Positions 13,920 to 26,947 are shown, counted from the stretch's first letter. The stretch: DNA of 64,000 bases from Gymnorhina tibicen (GCA_013399875.1 VXAZ01003263.1:930001-994000), one strand, 5' to 3'. Notes: generated from the sequence alone by a model not told the origin. Numbers and translations: made by a program.

Positions 13920-14183
13920 CAGAACCAAGTGTTCTGGGAGGAATGGAGTGACAGACAATGCCAAATTGCACAATAGGAAAAGGCTCTTCACCTGGAGGGT
14001 AGCTGGGCACTGGAACAGGCTCCCCAGGGAAATGGTCACAGCACCAAGCCTGCTGGAGCAGGCACCTTGGATGACGCTCTTAATCCTATGGTTTAGTTTT
14101 AGGCAGTCCTGTGAGGAGCAGGGAGTTAGACTTGATGACCCTTCTGGGCCCCTTCACACTTGAGATATTGTATGATTTTACGA
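13920..14183 (+). mobile_element. CR1 LINE fragment, 3' end
   Basis: A plus-oriented CR1 piece: the segment around ctgggcactggaacaggc and ccccagggaa is a hallmark of the ORF2 C-terminus (GHWNRLPRE in translation), followed by the 3' untranslated part and a degenerate tail (gatattgtatgatttt). About 260 bases, 5'-truncated. The 5' boundary is approximate. Confidence 0.88.
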
Positions 14184-15689
14184 ATGCAAACTACGGATTT
14201 TGTTTCGTAAGAAAACCTCACTGATGCTTACACAGGTGACATACATCTACTCAAGATGCCTGAGCTTCCACGTAGCTCATGCTACTCAAGGAAAGTTTGT
14301 GGGCTAACCCACCTTTTAGTTTTTACCACACAAACTCTGGCTTCTGCTGGCAAGTGCTGTAATCAGGCAGAAGTCACTTCAGCTGTAGCTGTTAATGTGC
14401 CCACGGTACACAAACTGATTATTTCAGTTTCTTTTGCCTCTCAACCTTTTCATACTCTTACATTCAAGCAGTGCAAGTTAAGATCCAGTGAAATGGCTCT
14501 ACTTGCCAGCAGAGCAAAACACCTAAGTAACATAACACTGTACAGCACCAGAGCCAGGCAAGCCACTTCACAGGGGAAAGCATGGTGCTTTATGTGCATT
14601 TCCTAGTTACAGAGAAGTACTGGTGTTCCAGTCTAAGCAGCTGTATTATTAATAGCCAATTGGCTTTTTAATTTTAAAGGCAGAAATACTGAGATCTTAA
14701 TCAATTCTTAAATAGGACGAATTTATAAAAATAACGAGTTATTTGAACTGAATTGTGCTGGTGACTAATATGCCTGTTCCTCGATCTATCGTACTTCTGA
14801 AGTTACAAAAATATACAGTAAATGAAGCTCCGGATGATGATATTTAGCTGTCTTGAAATTTCCTTTATGTTCTGCCAACTTCAATTCTGATTTGGACTAG
14901 AATGGTAACTGGTAAACAATAATCTGGCATGCACTCATTAGCAGAAAAACAAACAATATATTTTTAAAAGTACAATATACCAGATTAATTTCCATTTCAC
15001 AGTAGAAGACTTCAGCTTCTAGTCAAATGTACTTGCTTTATTTTGTTGCTGACTGCAAAATGGCATAAAAATACTCTATTACACATTAGGCTTTTAGCCC
15101 TAAGGACTTTCATTTAGCTATTGCTACTTCTTTTCTCTCCCTTTCCCTCCATTTTAAGAGATACCATGAGTGTGAAATCTGCTCAATTTCAAACAAATGG
15201 AGTAGAATAGTTTCACAGGTTAAATCTGTTGTAATTCTTATGTTTGCTTTTATGGATTTGAAAATTATTTCATTTTATTCTTACTATTAAAAAAATACCC
15301 TCACTATGGGGTAAAACATCCAACAAACTGGACGGGGAAAAACAGTGACCTTGGAAGACTACATGACATTGAATGTGACAACAGTGTCTCAAATAAGCAA
15401 GAGACAAAAAGGGAAGAAAAAAAGGAAACTACATTGATTTCTTTTTTATAGTAATCAGCTATCACTTATCAAAACATTTTTAGTGAAAGTGTTATTTTTA
15501 AATTCATCCAGGTATTTAAAAATGAGGGAAGTATGTATTGTTTTAAAGCTTACGATCCTTAGCTTCTAATTAATAGTATCTTTGTTATTTTAGGAGCCTC
15601 ATGGGTATTTAGACAGCTAAACTGCAATAAAACCAAGGTACACAAATGAAACCTATTAAGGTCGTCTTGGTCAATAAATACTAATTGCA

Positions 15690-16275
15690 TCAAACAATAG
15701 CCACAGATGATGGACAGCCCTTGCCAGTGGGCAGGAGAGGAGGAGAGCACATCCTACAGCCCCTAGCACCAAGGAAAGGCTGTCATCCATCCCTCTTCGC
15801 CAGCTCATGTCTCCTCCAACCCCAGACCTCCTGCCCACCAACAAGAAGCAATTCAGTAGTATTTCAACAGCCATATGGCTGTGCCAGGCAAGTTCGACCT
15901 TGCTGCCTCACACTGCTGCTGTTCACCTCCTCCATGGCTTCCCAGAGCATCTGCCAGCCAACGCGTTCTGCCACAATAAACACCTGTGGCAAAGTTTTCT
16001 TTCTCATGTTCTCCAGGGAGAGGCACAGAGGCTCCATCAAACGTGTTCCACTGTCCCAGAGGATGCTTTACCTGGCTCAGGGGAGAGCAGTGAACAGCAA
16101 CACGCCCGAGGAGCCAGGCACAGCACAGAGCAGTACCTGCAACGCCCGACCGACAGCCTGAGCGCAGACCCTGCCGGGACAGGATGCTGCTCCCCAGCAC
16201 TGGGGACACACGGCAGACACAGCCCACAGGCTGACCTCACAGCAGTTCTGGAGAATATGGCAAACCACGTCCTTT
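15690..16275. other. GC-rich patch of unknown nature
   Basis: A block of nearly 600 bases clearly richer in GC and CpG than its surroundings, with an aataaa near 15977, a 16-bp palindrome acagccatatggctgt at 15867-15882 and overlapping frames of 120-160 codons on both strands. Open frames on both strands at once are typical of GC-rich DNA and not evidence of coding. It could be an old LTR, another repeat, an orphan CpG island or a regulatory element. I recognise no family. Confidence 0.4.
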
Positions 16276-16699
16276 AACTATACAAAAGACATCCACATTG
16301 TTTCTCAAAATGGCTGGGTAAACGAAGCCTGGTGCCTGTCTTAGACAGAAAGCCTTTGAAAAATCCTGTTTCTTGCAAGAGGGAAAAAGCACCTCAAACA
16401 TTTATAAACTACCCAAACTCTGCATATACACTGTCTGGGAACTCCATGAGTTCCCTTTTTCCTACATTATGAACCAGACTGCATATTTACAACTGTTTCC
16501 TTCATCAGACTAAAGCTTCATCTGCGATCCCCACACCTGTCTTTTCGTTTTGCCCTTTGAATACCACTATAATTTATTCAATTCCTTTGGCGACAGGCCT
16601 CCTTCATCTCAGAAGGGAGTATTAAATTCTCTAAGGATTGTAACAGGAGAAACTAACCATGACTAGACAATGTTTGAAATGTACATGTTTTTCTTTTAG

Positions 16700-16795
16700 T
16701 TGCAGAATGAGTCTGCATTGCTGGTGGATATAAAATTCAGACTGGAGATACGGAGATAACTTGAAAAAAAAATTTCAAAGCACAGTTCTACACAG
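16700..16795 (+). other. Weak candidate exon, 96 bases, plus strand
   Basis: A strong acceptor (tttttcttttag, AG at 16698-16699) and a perfect donor (CACAG|GTAAGTC, intron from 16796) bound 96 bases. The best frame begins LQNESALLVDIKFRLEIRR and then hits TAA at codon 20, so as an internal coding exon it is broken. It could be a non-coding exon, a terminal exon or chance. Confidence 0.15.
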
Positions 16796-17427
16796 GTAAG
16801 TCTCATGAGCAATTAAGAGAGTTGCTAACTTTCTCATTACTAAATGCTGTGTTATTTACATAGAAGCCCCACAGACTTGTTCTTCCCTAAGAGTATTGTG
16901 GGCAGCAGTCAAACATTCCTCCACCCAGCCTTCACTGAGAGGTGGGTGGGGGTACCCAAAGATTAAATATGAACCACAAAGACAAACCAGAAAGCCCAAC
17001 AAGTAGTGTTCACTGCCCACTGAAAGCTCTTAGTTACCAGGTACTGCTTTTAAAATCTACAAAGTAGAAGTAAGATGGATTTTATAACATTTCAGCTCCA
17101 GACAGGAAATTCTTAGGAATTATAAACTAGCAATTAAGGTCAAGTCCTAAACATACAGATACACCACGCACACACTAAGCTTTCTGCACACAACTGCTGC
17201 TGTTTATTCCTGTGAAACTATTGTGTATGCAGTTAAGCACAGACATAACTATTGAACACCTACAGCCACATCCTATATGAAGAAAATGTCTGGCCTACAA
17301 TAAAAACACATTTCGCAGAAATATTAAGTACATAAATATATTTTTAAGAGGTATCCCTTTCTGGTTTTTTATTGGTTTGTTTTTTTTTTTTTTTAAGTCA
17401 AACTATTTAAAATTCAACTTCAGCATA

Positions 17428-17566
17428 TTCATAGAATCATAGAACGGTTTGGGTTGGAAGGGACCTTAAAGATCATCTTATTCCAACCCCCCTGCCATGG
17501 GCAGGGACACACTTCCCACTAGACCAGGTTGCTCAGAGCCCCATTCAACCCAGCCTTGAACACTTC
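17428..17566 (-). mobile_element. CR1 LINE fragment, extreme 3' end
   Basis: Begins on the plus strand with the reverse complement of the canonical CR1 tail (catagaatcatagaacgg), then gtttgggttggaagggacc, and stops after about 140 bases at ccttgaacacttc. It is strongly 5'-truncated. Its close match to the common 3' end suggests a relatively young copy. Confidence 0.95.
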
Positions 17567-18344
17567 TATTCATCAAAATACAGCTAACAGCACTTTGGTT
17601 TTAATGTTTAAGAACTGAAAGTCTAGATATTAAGGGGGAAATGGCTTTATTAAGTTAACTTCTACACTGAAGTAAGTTCAAGGAGGAAAACGACGTATTT
17701 GTAACTGGCAAAAAGATTGGTTCTTGGCTACAAACACAGCTCCTTTTTAGATCAGTGTCAACCTGTACAGTACTGGCAATCATACAACAGCCAAAATAGT
17801 CAGCAAACTATTGCAGAAACAACTGGAATGAAGGCATATACATCTACGCAAGGAAGCATGATGGATAGTGTCAAAATTTTAGCCTAATTCTGATCTTGTG
17901 CCATCAGGCATAATCTGCTCCTTTATATACTCTTTTTGTCATCAGCATTTTAATTAATGTGCTTGCAATTATAATGACAAAATTACAGTTTTTTAAAATA
18001 AGAAACCTTTTTTTTACTGGAAAATTAAGTATATCTGTCCAGCAGACAAACAACTGGATATGATCTAAAGACTGTGTTGCTTAAGATAAGTGAGGCAACT
18101 CTTTGATTTAGAAGATGTGAAAATACTAATATGTCATTCCCCTTCTCCCCAAACATACACCTAAGTGTACCAGAAGAACCACAAACAGCAACTGTTCTTA
18201 TGAGAATGTTTTTCATGAAAGTTCACTTTACCTCCCACACACCTCAAGATGACAATCGAGAATCAATTCAAAATGTAAGCACTACATCCTAAGGCAAACT
18301 ATCAGTGCCCAGCTAACAAGTCCGTCATCTGCTTAATTTTGTTT

Positions 18345-18500
18345 TGGTGAGGGATGTTGGGGGTTGGGTTTTTTGTTTGGGGGTCTTGGTTGGGGGGGGG
18401 TTTGGTTGGTTGGTTGGTTTTTTGGGGTTTGTTTTTGGTTTTGTTTTTCCTTTTAATTTTATTTTGTTCTGGTTTACTTTCCTGGGTTTTTTTTTAAAGA
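18345..18500. repeat. G/T-rich low-complexity tract
   Basis: About 150 bases made almost only of G and T on the plus strand, with G runs of 3 to 9 and four perfect TTGG units (about 18400-18418). It is the complement of the A/C-rich low-complexity sequence seen in shorter form at 1748-1776, 10488-10510 and 32380-32405. Confidence 0.9.
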
Positions 18501-18771
18501 TTCATCAACAGAACAATTTGTAGCAGTATATTAATGCTTGCGGAACCAATTTTCACTTTCAGAAAGGCCAATTCTCAACTAAAGGCTGAAACTGGTGCTG
18601 TGTAAATTCTTACCTTCAAGGAATGAGTCTCTTTAAGCTACTATTTTGCTACCAGCTTCAACCAAACCTACCATGGATAAGAATCAGGGAGAAGGTCGAA
18701 CCTAGGGGAAAGCTGGCATGCGTGCCTCTCTCTCCAATAAAACCACACCATATCAGCACTGTTGTTTGCTT

Positions 18772-18802
18772 CACTCTCTCTCTCTCTCGCTCCCTCTCCC
18801 CC
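18772..18802. repeat. TC-rich microsatellite
   Basis: A run of TC units interrupted by one CG and CCC, all pyrimidine except one G. Short and imperfect. Confidence 0.9.
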
Positions 18803-21800
18803 AAAAGGAACATTAAATGTAATAAGTGAAGCAAGAGTTGCAGGATCAAAACAATTTATTTCTCAGCAGCATGATGTGGCACAGATGAACACCTCACCAA
18901 ACACCACTTTTCAAAGGAAGCAGGGTAGCCGAGAATAAGACTTGAAACTATCAGGTTCAAAAGCTGTGAAACCAATGGTGAGAGAAACCTTTAGGAAACA
19001 ACAGTTGCACAAGACCAACAAAAATCTGCCAGATAGGTGAAGGTTCCTCCTGCATGGCCCAGATTGTGCTCCTTTTCTCTAAGTTACTATCATTTACTTA
19101 TCATTTCCCTCTGAAAGGTCTTGCTGATGCACTAGAAGTGTTCCTATGTTTCCAATCACTAGAGGTGAAGAAACAAATTAGGTAGTATAACAGCTCTTTC
19201 CATTACAAGCTGCATGCCTCTGTGACTGGGGGATTTTTACTGCATCAGACAGATGCATAACTAAGATTTCTAAGAAATTTTGTGAATCAAAAAAAAGTAC
19301 TAAATAATAATTATAGAGACAGCTATTAGGTAGTATCTGTAGCGTTGAACAATTAACCCAACTGTTTGGTAGGTTAACAATGCAAATTTGTTATGTTGAT
19401 TTTGTCTGTCAAAGACTTGTTACTAGCAACAAAGGACGAAAATCAAAACTTTAAATATATGTCTAAATTTTCATTTCATAGTTTCTGTGACTTGAAATTA
19501 ATGGTCAATATTTCAACAGCCTACAGTATGCTTCATACAGGCCAATATTCTCAACCTAAACAAAAAGAGAAAAAAATGAGAAGTCTAAGCTACTATCGTA
19601 TAGGTCCTAAACTCCTCTGTGGACAGGAACAATACATCACATTTTGTTCTTCATATCAAACTTCTTCCACTAAATACCTTACACAAAGTTCTCAAGCAGC
19701 TTGACGACACTTCTAAGCTACAGAGAAAAAAGAAGAAACCTCCAAGCCAGTGCAATTTGCATATAATTCTTACATAGTACAGTTCATCATTTGATACTGC
19801 TAATTTCTAGATATTTATAGTCATAATTGATAAGTAAATCTGTCTAATTTTAAGAAGTATTTGGGTCTTTTTTTTTTTTTTGCATTAGGTCACTATACCT
19901 CATATTGTTTCTGTGGTGTTTCTGTTTGTTTAAAGAAGAACAAGATTCCCAGTTCCTACTATTTCAACCACAAAACAAGTTCTCATGGTTTTTTAGTTCA
20001 GAAATATTTGTAACAAATAGTAAACAGAATCACTACTACCGTATTAGTACATCTTCTCACAACATCAAATGCTACATTAAATGAAACTAAGCACATATGG
20101 TAAACAAACTTGGTACCAATTTACAACAGAGACCCTCTAACCTCTACACAAACCATATACCACCTGCACAGCTGCTGCTGAGAATCAGTGTCAAATTTTT
20201 CCCTTTCAAGAAACTTATGCACATGGGAAAAAATCCACCCATCTGTGTATGGACTGGTAGCGGTCACCTGGTAGGATCTTCTTCTTGAAAATATTTTTTA
20301 ACATAATGCTTTATTTAACTTAGGGTAGAAAGATGGAGGTGATCTTTTCTTGTCAGAATGTTATGATGCACCCCTGTACTAAGACAAATTATTTATCTAG
20401 GCATAAGCAGCCACCAATTCCTCTGACTTCAACTGGAGCTGTACCTACCCAAGGCTTCTGATAAACAAGCCACTTATTTAACTATCCATATTCAAAAATG
20501 TTGGCTTCTAAAGCACCCAGCCAGCACACACGCTACAGATACAAATTATTAACAACATAATCAGCATGAGCCATAGCCACTATACAAACAAGCTTGAGTG
20601 TCTGTCATAAAAGCAAAGAAATAATGAGGTGCAGGTAATGTTCATGTTTACTTCCATTTAGGTTAAGCTCAACAGTCTGATCTTGACTGACAGCAACCCC
20701 AAAAAACCTCTTGCTTTAGATCCAGGTTGCTACAGGATGAAAGCAACACTTTTTTCCTGAAAACATAGTCAAGAGAGACATTACCAGTTTATCCAATTTG
20801 CTGGTGGTCTAGCTGAAGAAGCCCACAGATTTTCCAAAAGCAGTTTAATCCCTCTAAATGCAGATCAGATGGCAGTCACAGCTATGCAAGAGAGTTTTAA
20901 GCAACTGGCTGCCTTTGGAAAAAACCCCAACTGTATGGTCTGAATTACCTTTTACACTGTATGTGTTAGAATGGTCTTAAGACTGAAGGTAACAGCTGTT
21001 ATCTCAGTGGGACTCTCTTTTTTGTGTGTGTCATAATTATATGGTAATATTTCTGGAGGGCAGCATGTTTTGTTCGGAAAGTGTTTACAACAAGAAGTTG
21101 AGCCATGTCAAGCCCTAGTGACAAAGCGCAAGTTAGTGGAGTGACAAAGTGGCATTACTGCACCACTTTGAATAAAACAATAATTTCACACACAGCATAC
21201 AGCTTTAAGAAACCCAAGAAAGCAAGCTTCAGGGAAGGAAATGGCATGTATACAAATATTGATAATAAATAATAATAAACAGAAGGTCTGTTCATTACAT
21301 TATGCAGAACCTGGAAGAAATCATTATTCATCTGCTTGCCTGCTCAGTCTATTTTAGTGCAGGCTGCAGGAAATAATTTCCAATACTGGGGAAAAAAAAA
21401 AAAAACCAAGACATGCAGGTGGATGGCTTTCTGTATCTAATTTCATCAGAACTCTGAAATGTAAGTGTTAGAAACCAGAATGATCCAATGGAAGACTACA
21501 AAACAGATTAAGCTTACCACAAAATAAATGAAAAAAATGCATGTGTATACACGCATTACATGGAAATGAGAAAGAGGGAGTCATCCTCAGCTCCTTAAGC
21601 CAGTGGTTATCATGCTGAAAACAGAAAATTTAGTTACCAGAAATATTTTGATTATGCAACTTTCCCTTTGGAAGAAACTAGGAAGAAGGAAGGAGTCAAA
21701 TTTACTTTATCCTTTTACAGGCAACTCCTGAAGAAATTATAGCAAGAGTCCTAACTTTCAGTATTCCAGAAATGTCATATACTAATTATAAAGTGCAGTT

Positions 21801-23517
21801 AATCTTTTCTTCTTATGCACACCCAAAAAAAAGTAAAACACAGTTTATTACATTTCAATCTAAGAGATTAACACATTGCTATTTACTTTTATTGGCAGTG
21901 TGCCCAAATACCCCAGATCTGCAAGACTGATAGTGAAAAGGAAAATATTTCAGGCCTCAAAGAGAGCAGATCTGTGGTTGCCTGGAATGTGTAAACAGCC
22001 AGAGCCTGTTTTACTTCCCACCCCCACTCCCACCATACACACCTCCTCTACCTCACCCCTCCTAACATTAGCAAGGAGTGCTGCTCTCAAGCAAAGGAGA
22101 GAACACAAATGTAGTAACATCAAGTAACAAAATTCCTGACATTTTAACATGCAAGAATCTGGATTTACTGAAATAAGATGTTGCCATATAAATAGGTGTA
22201 GTCTAAAAACAAAACCAGGACTGCATAAGACCCTGAAAAAAAGGAAAAGAAAAATCAGCTGAGCAGGCTTCCTATATGACAGACCTGGTAAACACAAACT
22301 AAGGGAATTAAAATGCTTCTCTACAGATTATTCTTTGTGCAATTAAGGATCAGCCAGATCTGTATTCTATCAGAGAAAATACAGTTCACAGTCCTACATA
22401 AGAGAAGGGATATTTTCATAAATATCTACACAATGTAACCAAACCGATGCCAAAATTTAATGTTGGTATAAATTACCTTATGTGAAAACAAGGATTATTA
22501 CTTGCATAATGATATATACACCCACAAAGCAGTAAGTCATAAAAATAGATATCATCACATCCTAAATAAGTTCACAATATAATTAGACCGTTTTTTAAAA
22601 CTCTTTAAATTTGTGGACCAATAAAGATACCTTGCACAGTAAAACTGAACAGTGACAACAGACTTCCTCCTTCTTTTTTTAACCCCACAGCTCTCTATAA
22701 AAACAATCCTGTGTACCTTAGTAGCTTGCAAGCCATGATTTGAAACTACAGAATTACAGAACTGATAAATATTACTGTTGCTATTTACCTAGTAGCTTTA
22801 GTCTTCAAAACCAAATCAAAGCAAAGTGTACCAAGAAAAAAAAGGCAATTAGAACTGCAGAGCAAATGGCTGTATATGACGGGAAGCTCGTAAAACCCGA
22901 ATGAATAAAAAGGGAAAACTTGGGGGGGAAAAAAAAACTGTAGCATACTATGGTCAAACACTGAAAGGCGGTCTCATAATGTTGTTTACAAATAACAGGT
23001 CACACAGCTGTCCCATTTTCCATCTATTAATTTTACCGGTTTTATGAACACATTTGGTGAATATTTGAAGAACACATCCGTAGACTAATGAGGACGAAAC
23101 GCTGGCTCAAAGGAGACACCAGCAAAAGCTCTGTCAGTAGACTATTTGCAAACAGTTGAAATCAAAAATAAATTCAACCTAACCAAATGCAACGCATACA
23201 AACAGAAGTTAAAAAACGGAGGCAACTGGCAAATACATGAATGATGTTTCAGGCTACAGGGCATACTTTCTCACATACATTAGCAGGTTAAACAGGCTGG
23301 CAAGACACTGGCTCCACTTGAGATATCAGAATGTACCATATGTACTTCCAACAACAAAAACAAAAAATAAGACAATACTAATAGCATAAATAGCTAAGTA
23401 TTTATTTAAGACAACTATTTGTAGGACGTTGAAGTCATCAAATGAAAAAAGTTAGAAGATTAATATTTAAGGTGAGAAAAATAAAATGTCATGATCCTTC
23501 TGTGTAATTTTCCTTAC

Positions 23518-23884
23518 CTACTGCAGTCAAACACAGAGCAACCACCCCAGAGAAAAACAGTAATTTAAAATAAAAAAGGTTGACATCTCCTCTCCACAGA
23601 GGCTATGGTGCTTGCAGCCCTTACACAAGACAAGCATCCAGTGCCAGTCGCAAGGTGTTGGGCTTCGTATCTGGTAGGTCATGTTTGGCAGAACAGTATT
23701 CAGACTACCCATGATCCAGACAGGCAATGAGACCATCGTGCCACTGTAGTTTGTTAAACCTCGTGATACGGCCTTGCCTGAAAAACTAAGGGCACTTGAC
23801 TGAAAAAGGTCATAGGTTCCAAGCGTCCACCTGTGCTGGTCCCTTTTCAATGTACGTGTTTGCAACCAAGTCTTACACTTCATA
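23518..23884 (-). other. Candidate 367-base exon almost filled by a 118-codon ORF, minus strand
   Basis: On the minus strand an acceptor (TTTTGCAG, AG at 23886/23885) is followed at once by an ATG at 23883 whose frame runs 118 codons to a TGA at 23529-23527. A donor (GTAG|GTAAGG) follows at 23517. The stretch keeps at least seven CpGs in a CpG-poor neighbourhood, which could mean conservation or a recent insertion. The predicted peptide (start MKCKTWLQTR) has no motif I recognise, though it has several Cys and His residues in its last third (LCKGCKHHSLCGEE). It could be a lineage-specific exon, a lncRNA exon or an unrecognised repeat. Confidence 0.22.
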
Positions 23885-24890
23885 CTGCAAAATATTAAGC
23901 CCAGTCAATTTCAACATAGCCAACACAGCTCCTGCACATTTTGAAGAAACCAGGCTCTAAATCTCAACTTCACATTTGTCATCTACAGAAACTTCCAAGC
24001 ACATGAAGAAGATTCAGATAAGAACATTATTCAAAATAGACCGTGGAAGTTTTGCCATACAAAAAAAAACCTACTTATGTTGGCTAGGGGAAAGGAGAGG
24101 GACACCACAATCTCCACTTCATTACAGGAACACTGCCTGTCGGGACTGAAGCTAAAATCACGTACATCATCTGTTGCCATAAAAAAGGCTCAGAAATGTT
24201 TACTTAGTCAAGAATCTGTGCTGCCATCATATAAGGCCTGATCCTAGAAATCTCCTGCACAAGCCAAACACATTTTTGCAACATCAGCTATAGCTATAAC
24301 ATTGTTGAATGTTCAGAACACAAAAATATATCACCAACTCTGTCCTTGCTGGAGTTACCTGGGTATCATGGAACTGTCAGAAAAGAAAAACTATGGAGGA
24401 CAGAAAATAGCCATTAAAATGAAACCTCTTTAACTCCACTGCAAACCCCAATAGGTTTTTTGCTGTGGGGGGGAGGTAATTAAAACAAAGGTTTAAAAGT
24501 AATTACAAAAAGTTGGAAGGAAAAAAAACAACAAAAGCTTGTTCTGAGACAAACTAATACCCTAAATCCAACTCTGTTAGCCAGGAAACTAACTTCCAGA
24601 AGATTAACAGAAGATTAACAAATTAAAGCAATCATTATTTCTAAGTCTAAACTGAACACTGAAAGGGACAAAAAACTTTTTGTTTCATAATTTTCTTTTG
24701 ATACTTTGCTATCCTAATGGATAAGCTGACAGAAAAATGAGATTATACTTTAGTAAGTAGAGCTTTACATTCACATGTTTTAATAAATTAGCAACAAAAT
24801 AAACTGACAATGTGTTTTGCTGTTTAAAATTCTTCAAAAGCAGTCATTAATAAAGCCTTCACAGTAGTTCTGTAGGATGGCAGGCAGATA

Positions 24891-24913
24891 ACATTCCACT
24901 ATAAGTGGAATGT
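24891..24913. repeat. Perfect 10-bp inverted repeat of TEAD-like sites
   Basis: acattccact, then a 3-base spacer ata, then agtggaatgt. Each arm contains CATTCC/GGAATG, the core bound by TEAD factors. Confidence 0.85.
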
Positions 24914-25739
24914 AAATGATTTACCCAGGTGTGAAAAGGTGTGCCCTATCAATTGCCTTGTGAGGTTGTTAAAGGAACAGATTTTTTTCTTTCTTTTTAT
25001 AGATATATATTCAAATTTACATTAAAAAAAAAGGAAGTAAGTTGTACTTCAAAAACTCATGGCAAAATGAATACAGGAGCAAACAACTACAAAATCATTC
25101 ACTGCAATTATCTGAGCACTTTTTAAGTAGGTAGAAGATACAGGTCATGATATTGTTTTTAGTAAGAGGAAATTAAATTTCTTTCACACTGGACTCCATG
25201 TACATAAACATCTGCTGTGCACAACAAATCTTATCTACAAAGCCACCATTCAGCGCACATGATCAAACTGACAAAGTATAATTGCTTTTAACGTGATGTC
25301 ATTAGAGAACACAGAACCCTTCCATGTTTCAAGTGGTTTTTAAACTGAAAATATATGCTGCTGGTAATACAGTAGATACCATGAAGAATTTACTGTTTAG
25401 CCTAAGCAAAATTTAAAACAAAAGATTTACTCTACAGTGAGGCACATATGCACACAAATACGTAAAACATTAGAAAAACCAGGCACACAAAAAAAGCCAT
25501 TGCTGTAACCACAAAATAAGGTATTATAAACTACCCACATATCACATATACTAGTGAAGTATAATTATAATACTGAAGAAATGCACAGGAATAAGTGTTT
25601 TGAAGACACGTCATCTTAGCCAAGAAAAAAAAAATAAACACAGTTCAGAAAACTTCTAAAATAATTTCTTTGTCCACTTGATGGTCAGCACGTTAAAAAC
25701 AGTGAGTCCTCACCTTTGAGGTAGCCTATTACCACTCAC

Positions 25740-25819
25740 CTTCCTCCTCCTTGTAAACTGCCCAGAAGGGCTTAAGCTGCACTCCATTTTTTACCTAACC
25801 TCTACCCAGCACTACCAGA
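25740..25819 (-). other. Candidate exon with possible start codon, minus strand
   Basis: An acceptor with a moderate pyrimidine tract (AG at 25821/25820) and a strong donor (GGAAG|GTGAGTGG, intron from 25739) bound 80 bases on the minus strand. Two frames are closed, but an ATG at 25787 in favourable context (A at -3, G at +4) stays open to the donor for 16 codons: MECSLSPSGQFTRRRK, ending in phase 0. It could be a start-codon exon of the leftward gene, or chance. I do not recognise the peptide, and no matching downstream exon was identified. Confidence 0.22.
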
Positions 25820-26947
25820 CTAGGTAGTAAAGACAGGATGGTGGTCTCCCAGGAAAGTAATTTTCATTCATCAGCAGTGAGGGAAACCATTATGTTAATG
25901 CCTTAGTAAATTTGAGCTGTGTGTAATAAATAGGTTCTTTCCTTCCACTCTAATATTGCATTTCGGGCCCCCCTTTCAGCTTCAGGATTTTTTTTTCCAA
26001 GCACATAAAATCCCATGAGAATGAAGCTGGATGAATTTTTATGATACACTGTCATGCACTAATTTTAAACTAATTGGCTCATTTAAATTAACTGATTATA
26101 TAACACACTTACTGACACTAGCAGAAGTATTAGAGCTGAGAGTGTTTGGGTTTTTTAGTACAAAATCAGATTCCTCCAAATACAAATTAGCATTGTTATT
26201 GAGTTACAACACCAGCAACCCAAACAAACCCAGTAGTAGTCAAAATGAAAATAAAGAAACCTTGAATGCTTTCACAGAATGATACAAAATCTGTCTTGGG
26301 AACACCATGTAATGTTACTAAAAATGTACTTGCTTCTGCTCCTTACTTCCATTTTTTGAGAACTGGCATAGGAAGGAAGATGTTTTCCACATTAGAATAA
26401 TCCTCAGGCATGCCTTTTATCTGTGCCTCACAGATTACAGTATTTTAGTTTAAAAGTCAAAAATTGCAAAAGTAAACTAGAAAAACTACAGAACCTCTCA
26501 CATTAAAAAAGGACAAAACTAAAGCCAAAAAGTTAAAAAAAAAAAAAAAAAGAGGAAAGTTAAGCTACAAGGAGAGAGATTTGAGTCCATGTATTTAGCA
26601 GCACTACCAATACCTTCTGAAACATTTAGAAAATATGTCATGTGTTTCAACCAATTCTATATCCAAATTTCTAGAGGTCTCGCTCAAGTGTGCATGTAAA
26701 ATAGGCACGAAAAGGGTTAAGTTTGTCTTGTGACTGTAAAAAGCAACAGGTAAATATCCTTGGAAACTAATCCCCACAATATGAATCGGCACTGTCTGTG
26801 CTTGGATTCCCAGTCCTAACTTGTCAGCAGAACTCGACCCTATCTGTGGAGAATGGTATGGAGGAGGGCAATTTTACCTCAATCTCTCTGTCAAGATCAG
26901 GGTTAAAATTTTACTTCTAGGAGCAACTAAAAACTAAACAGAATGGT

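Larger units (their letters stand above)
12869..17427. other. AT-rich, apart from a CR1 piece, the GC patch and one weak exon candidate
   Basis: Outside the CR1 at 13920-14183, the GC patch at 15690-16275 and the candidate exon at 16700-16795, I see only AT-rich unique sequence. A 15-base T run lies near 17380-17394. Confidence 0.7.

Noticed and set aside
15685..16277. Frames of 156-158 codons in the GC-rich patch
   Set aside because: Three overlapping frames on both strands, none with a domain. Low stop-codon frequency is expected at this GC content.
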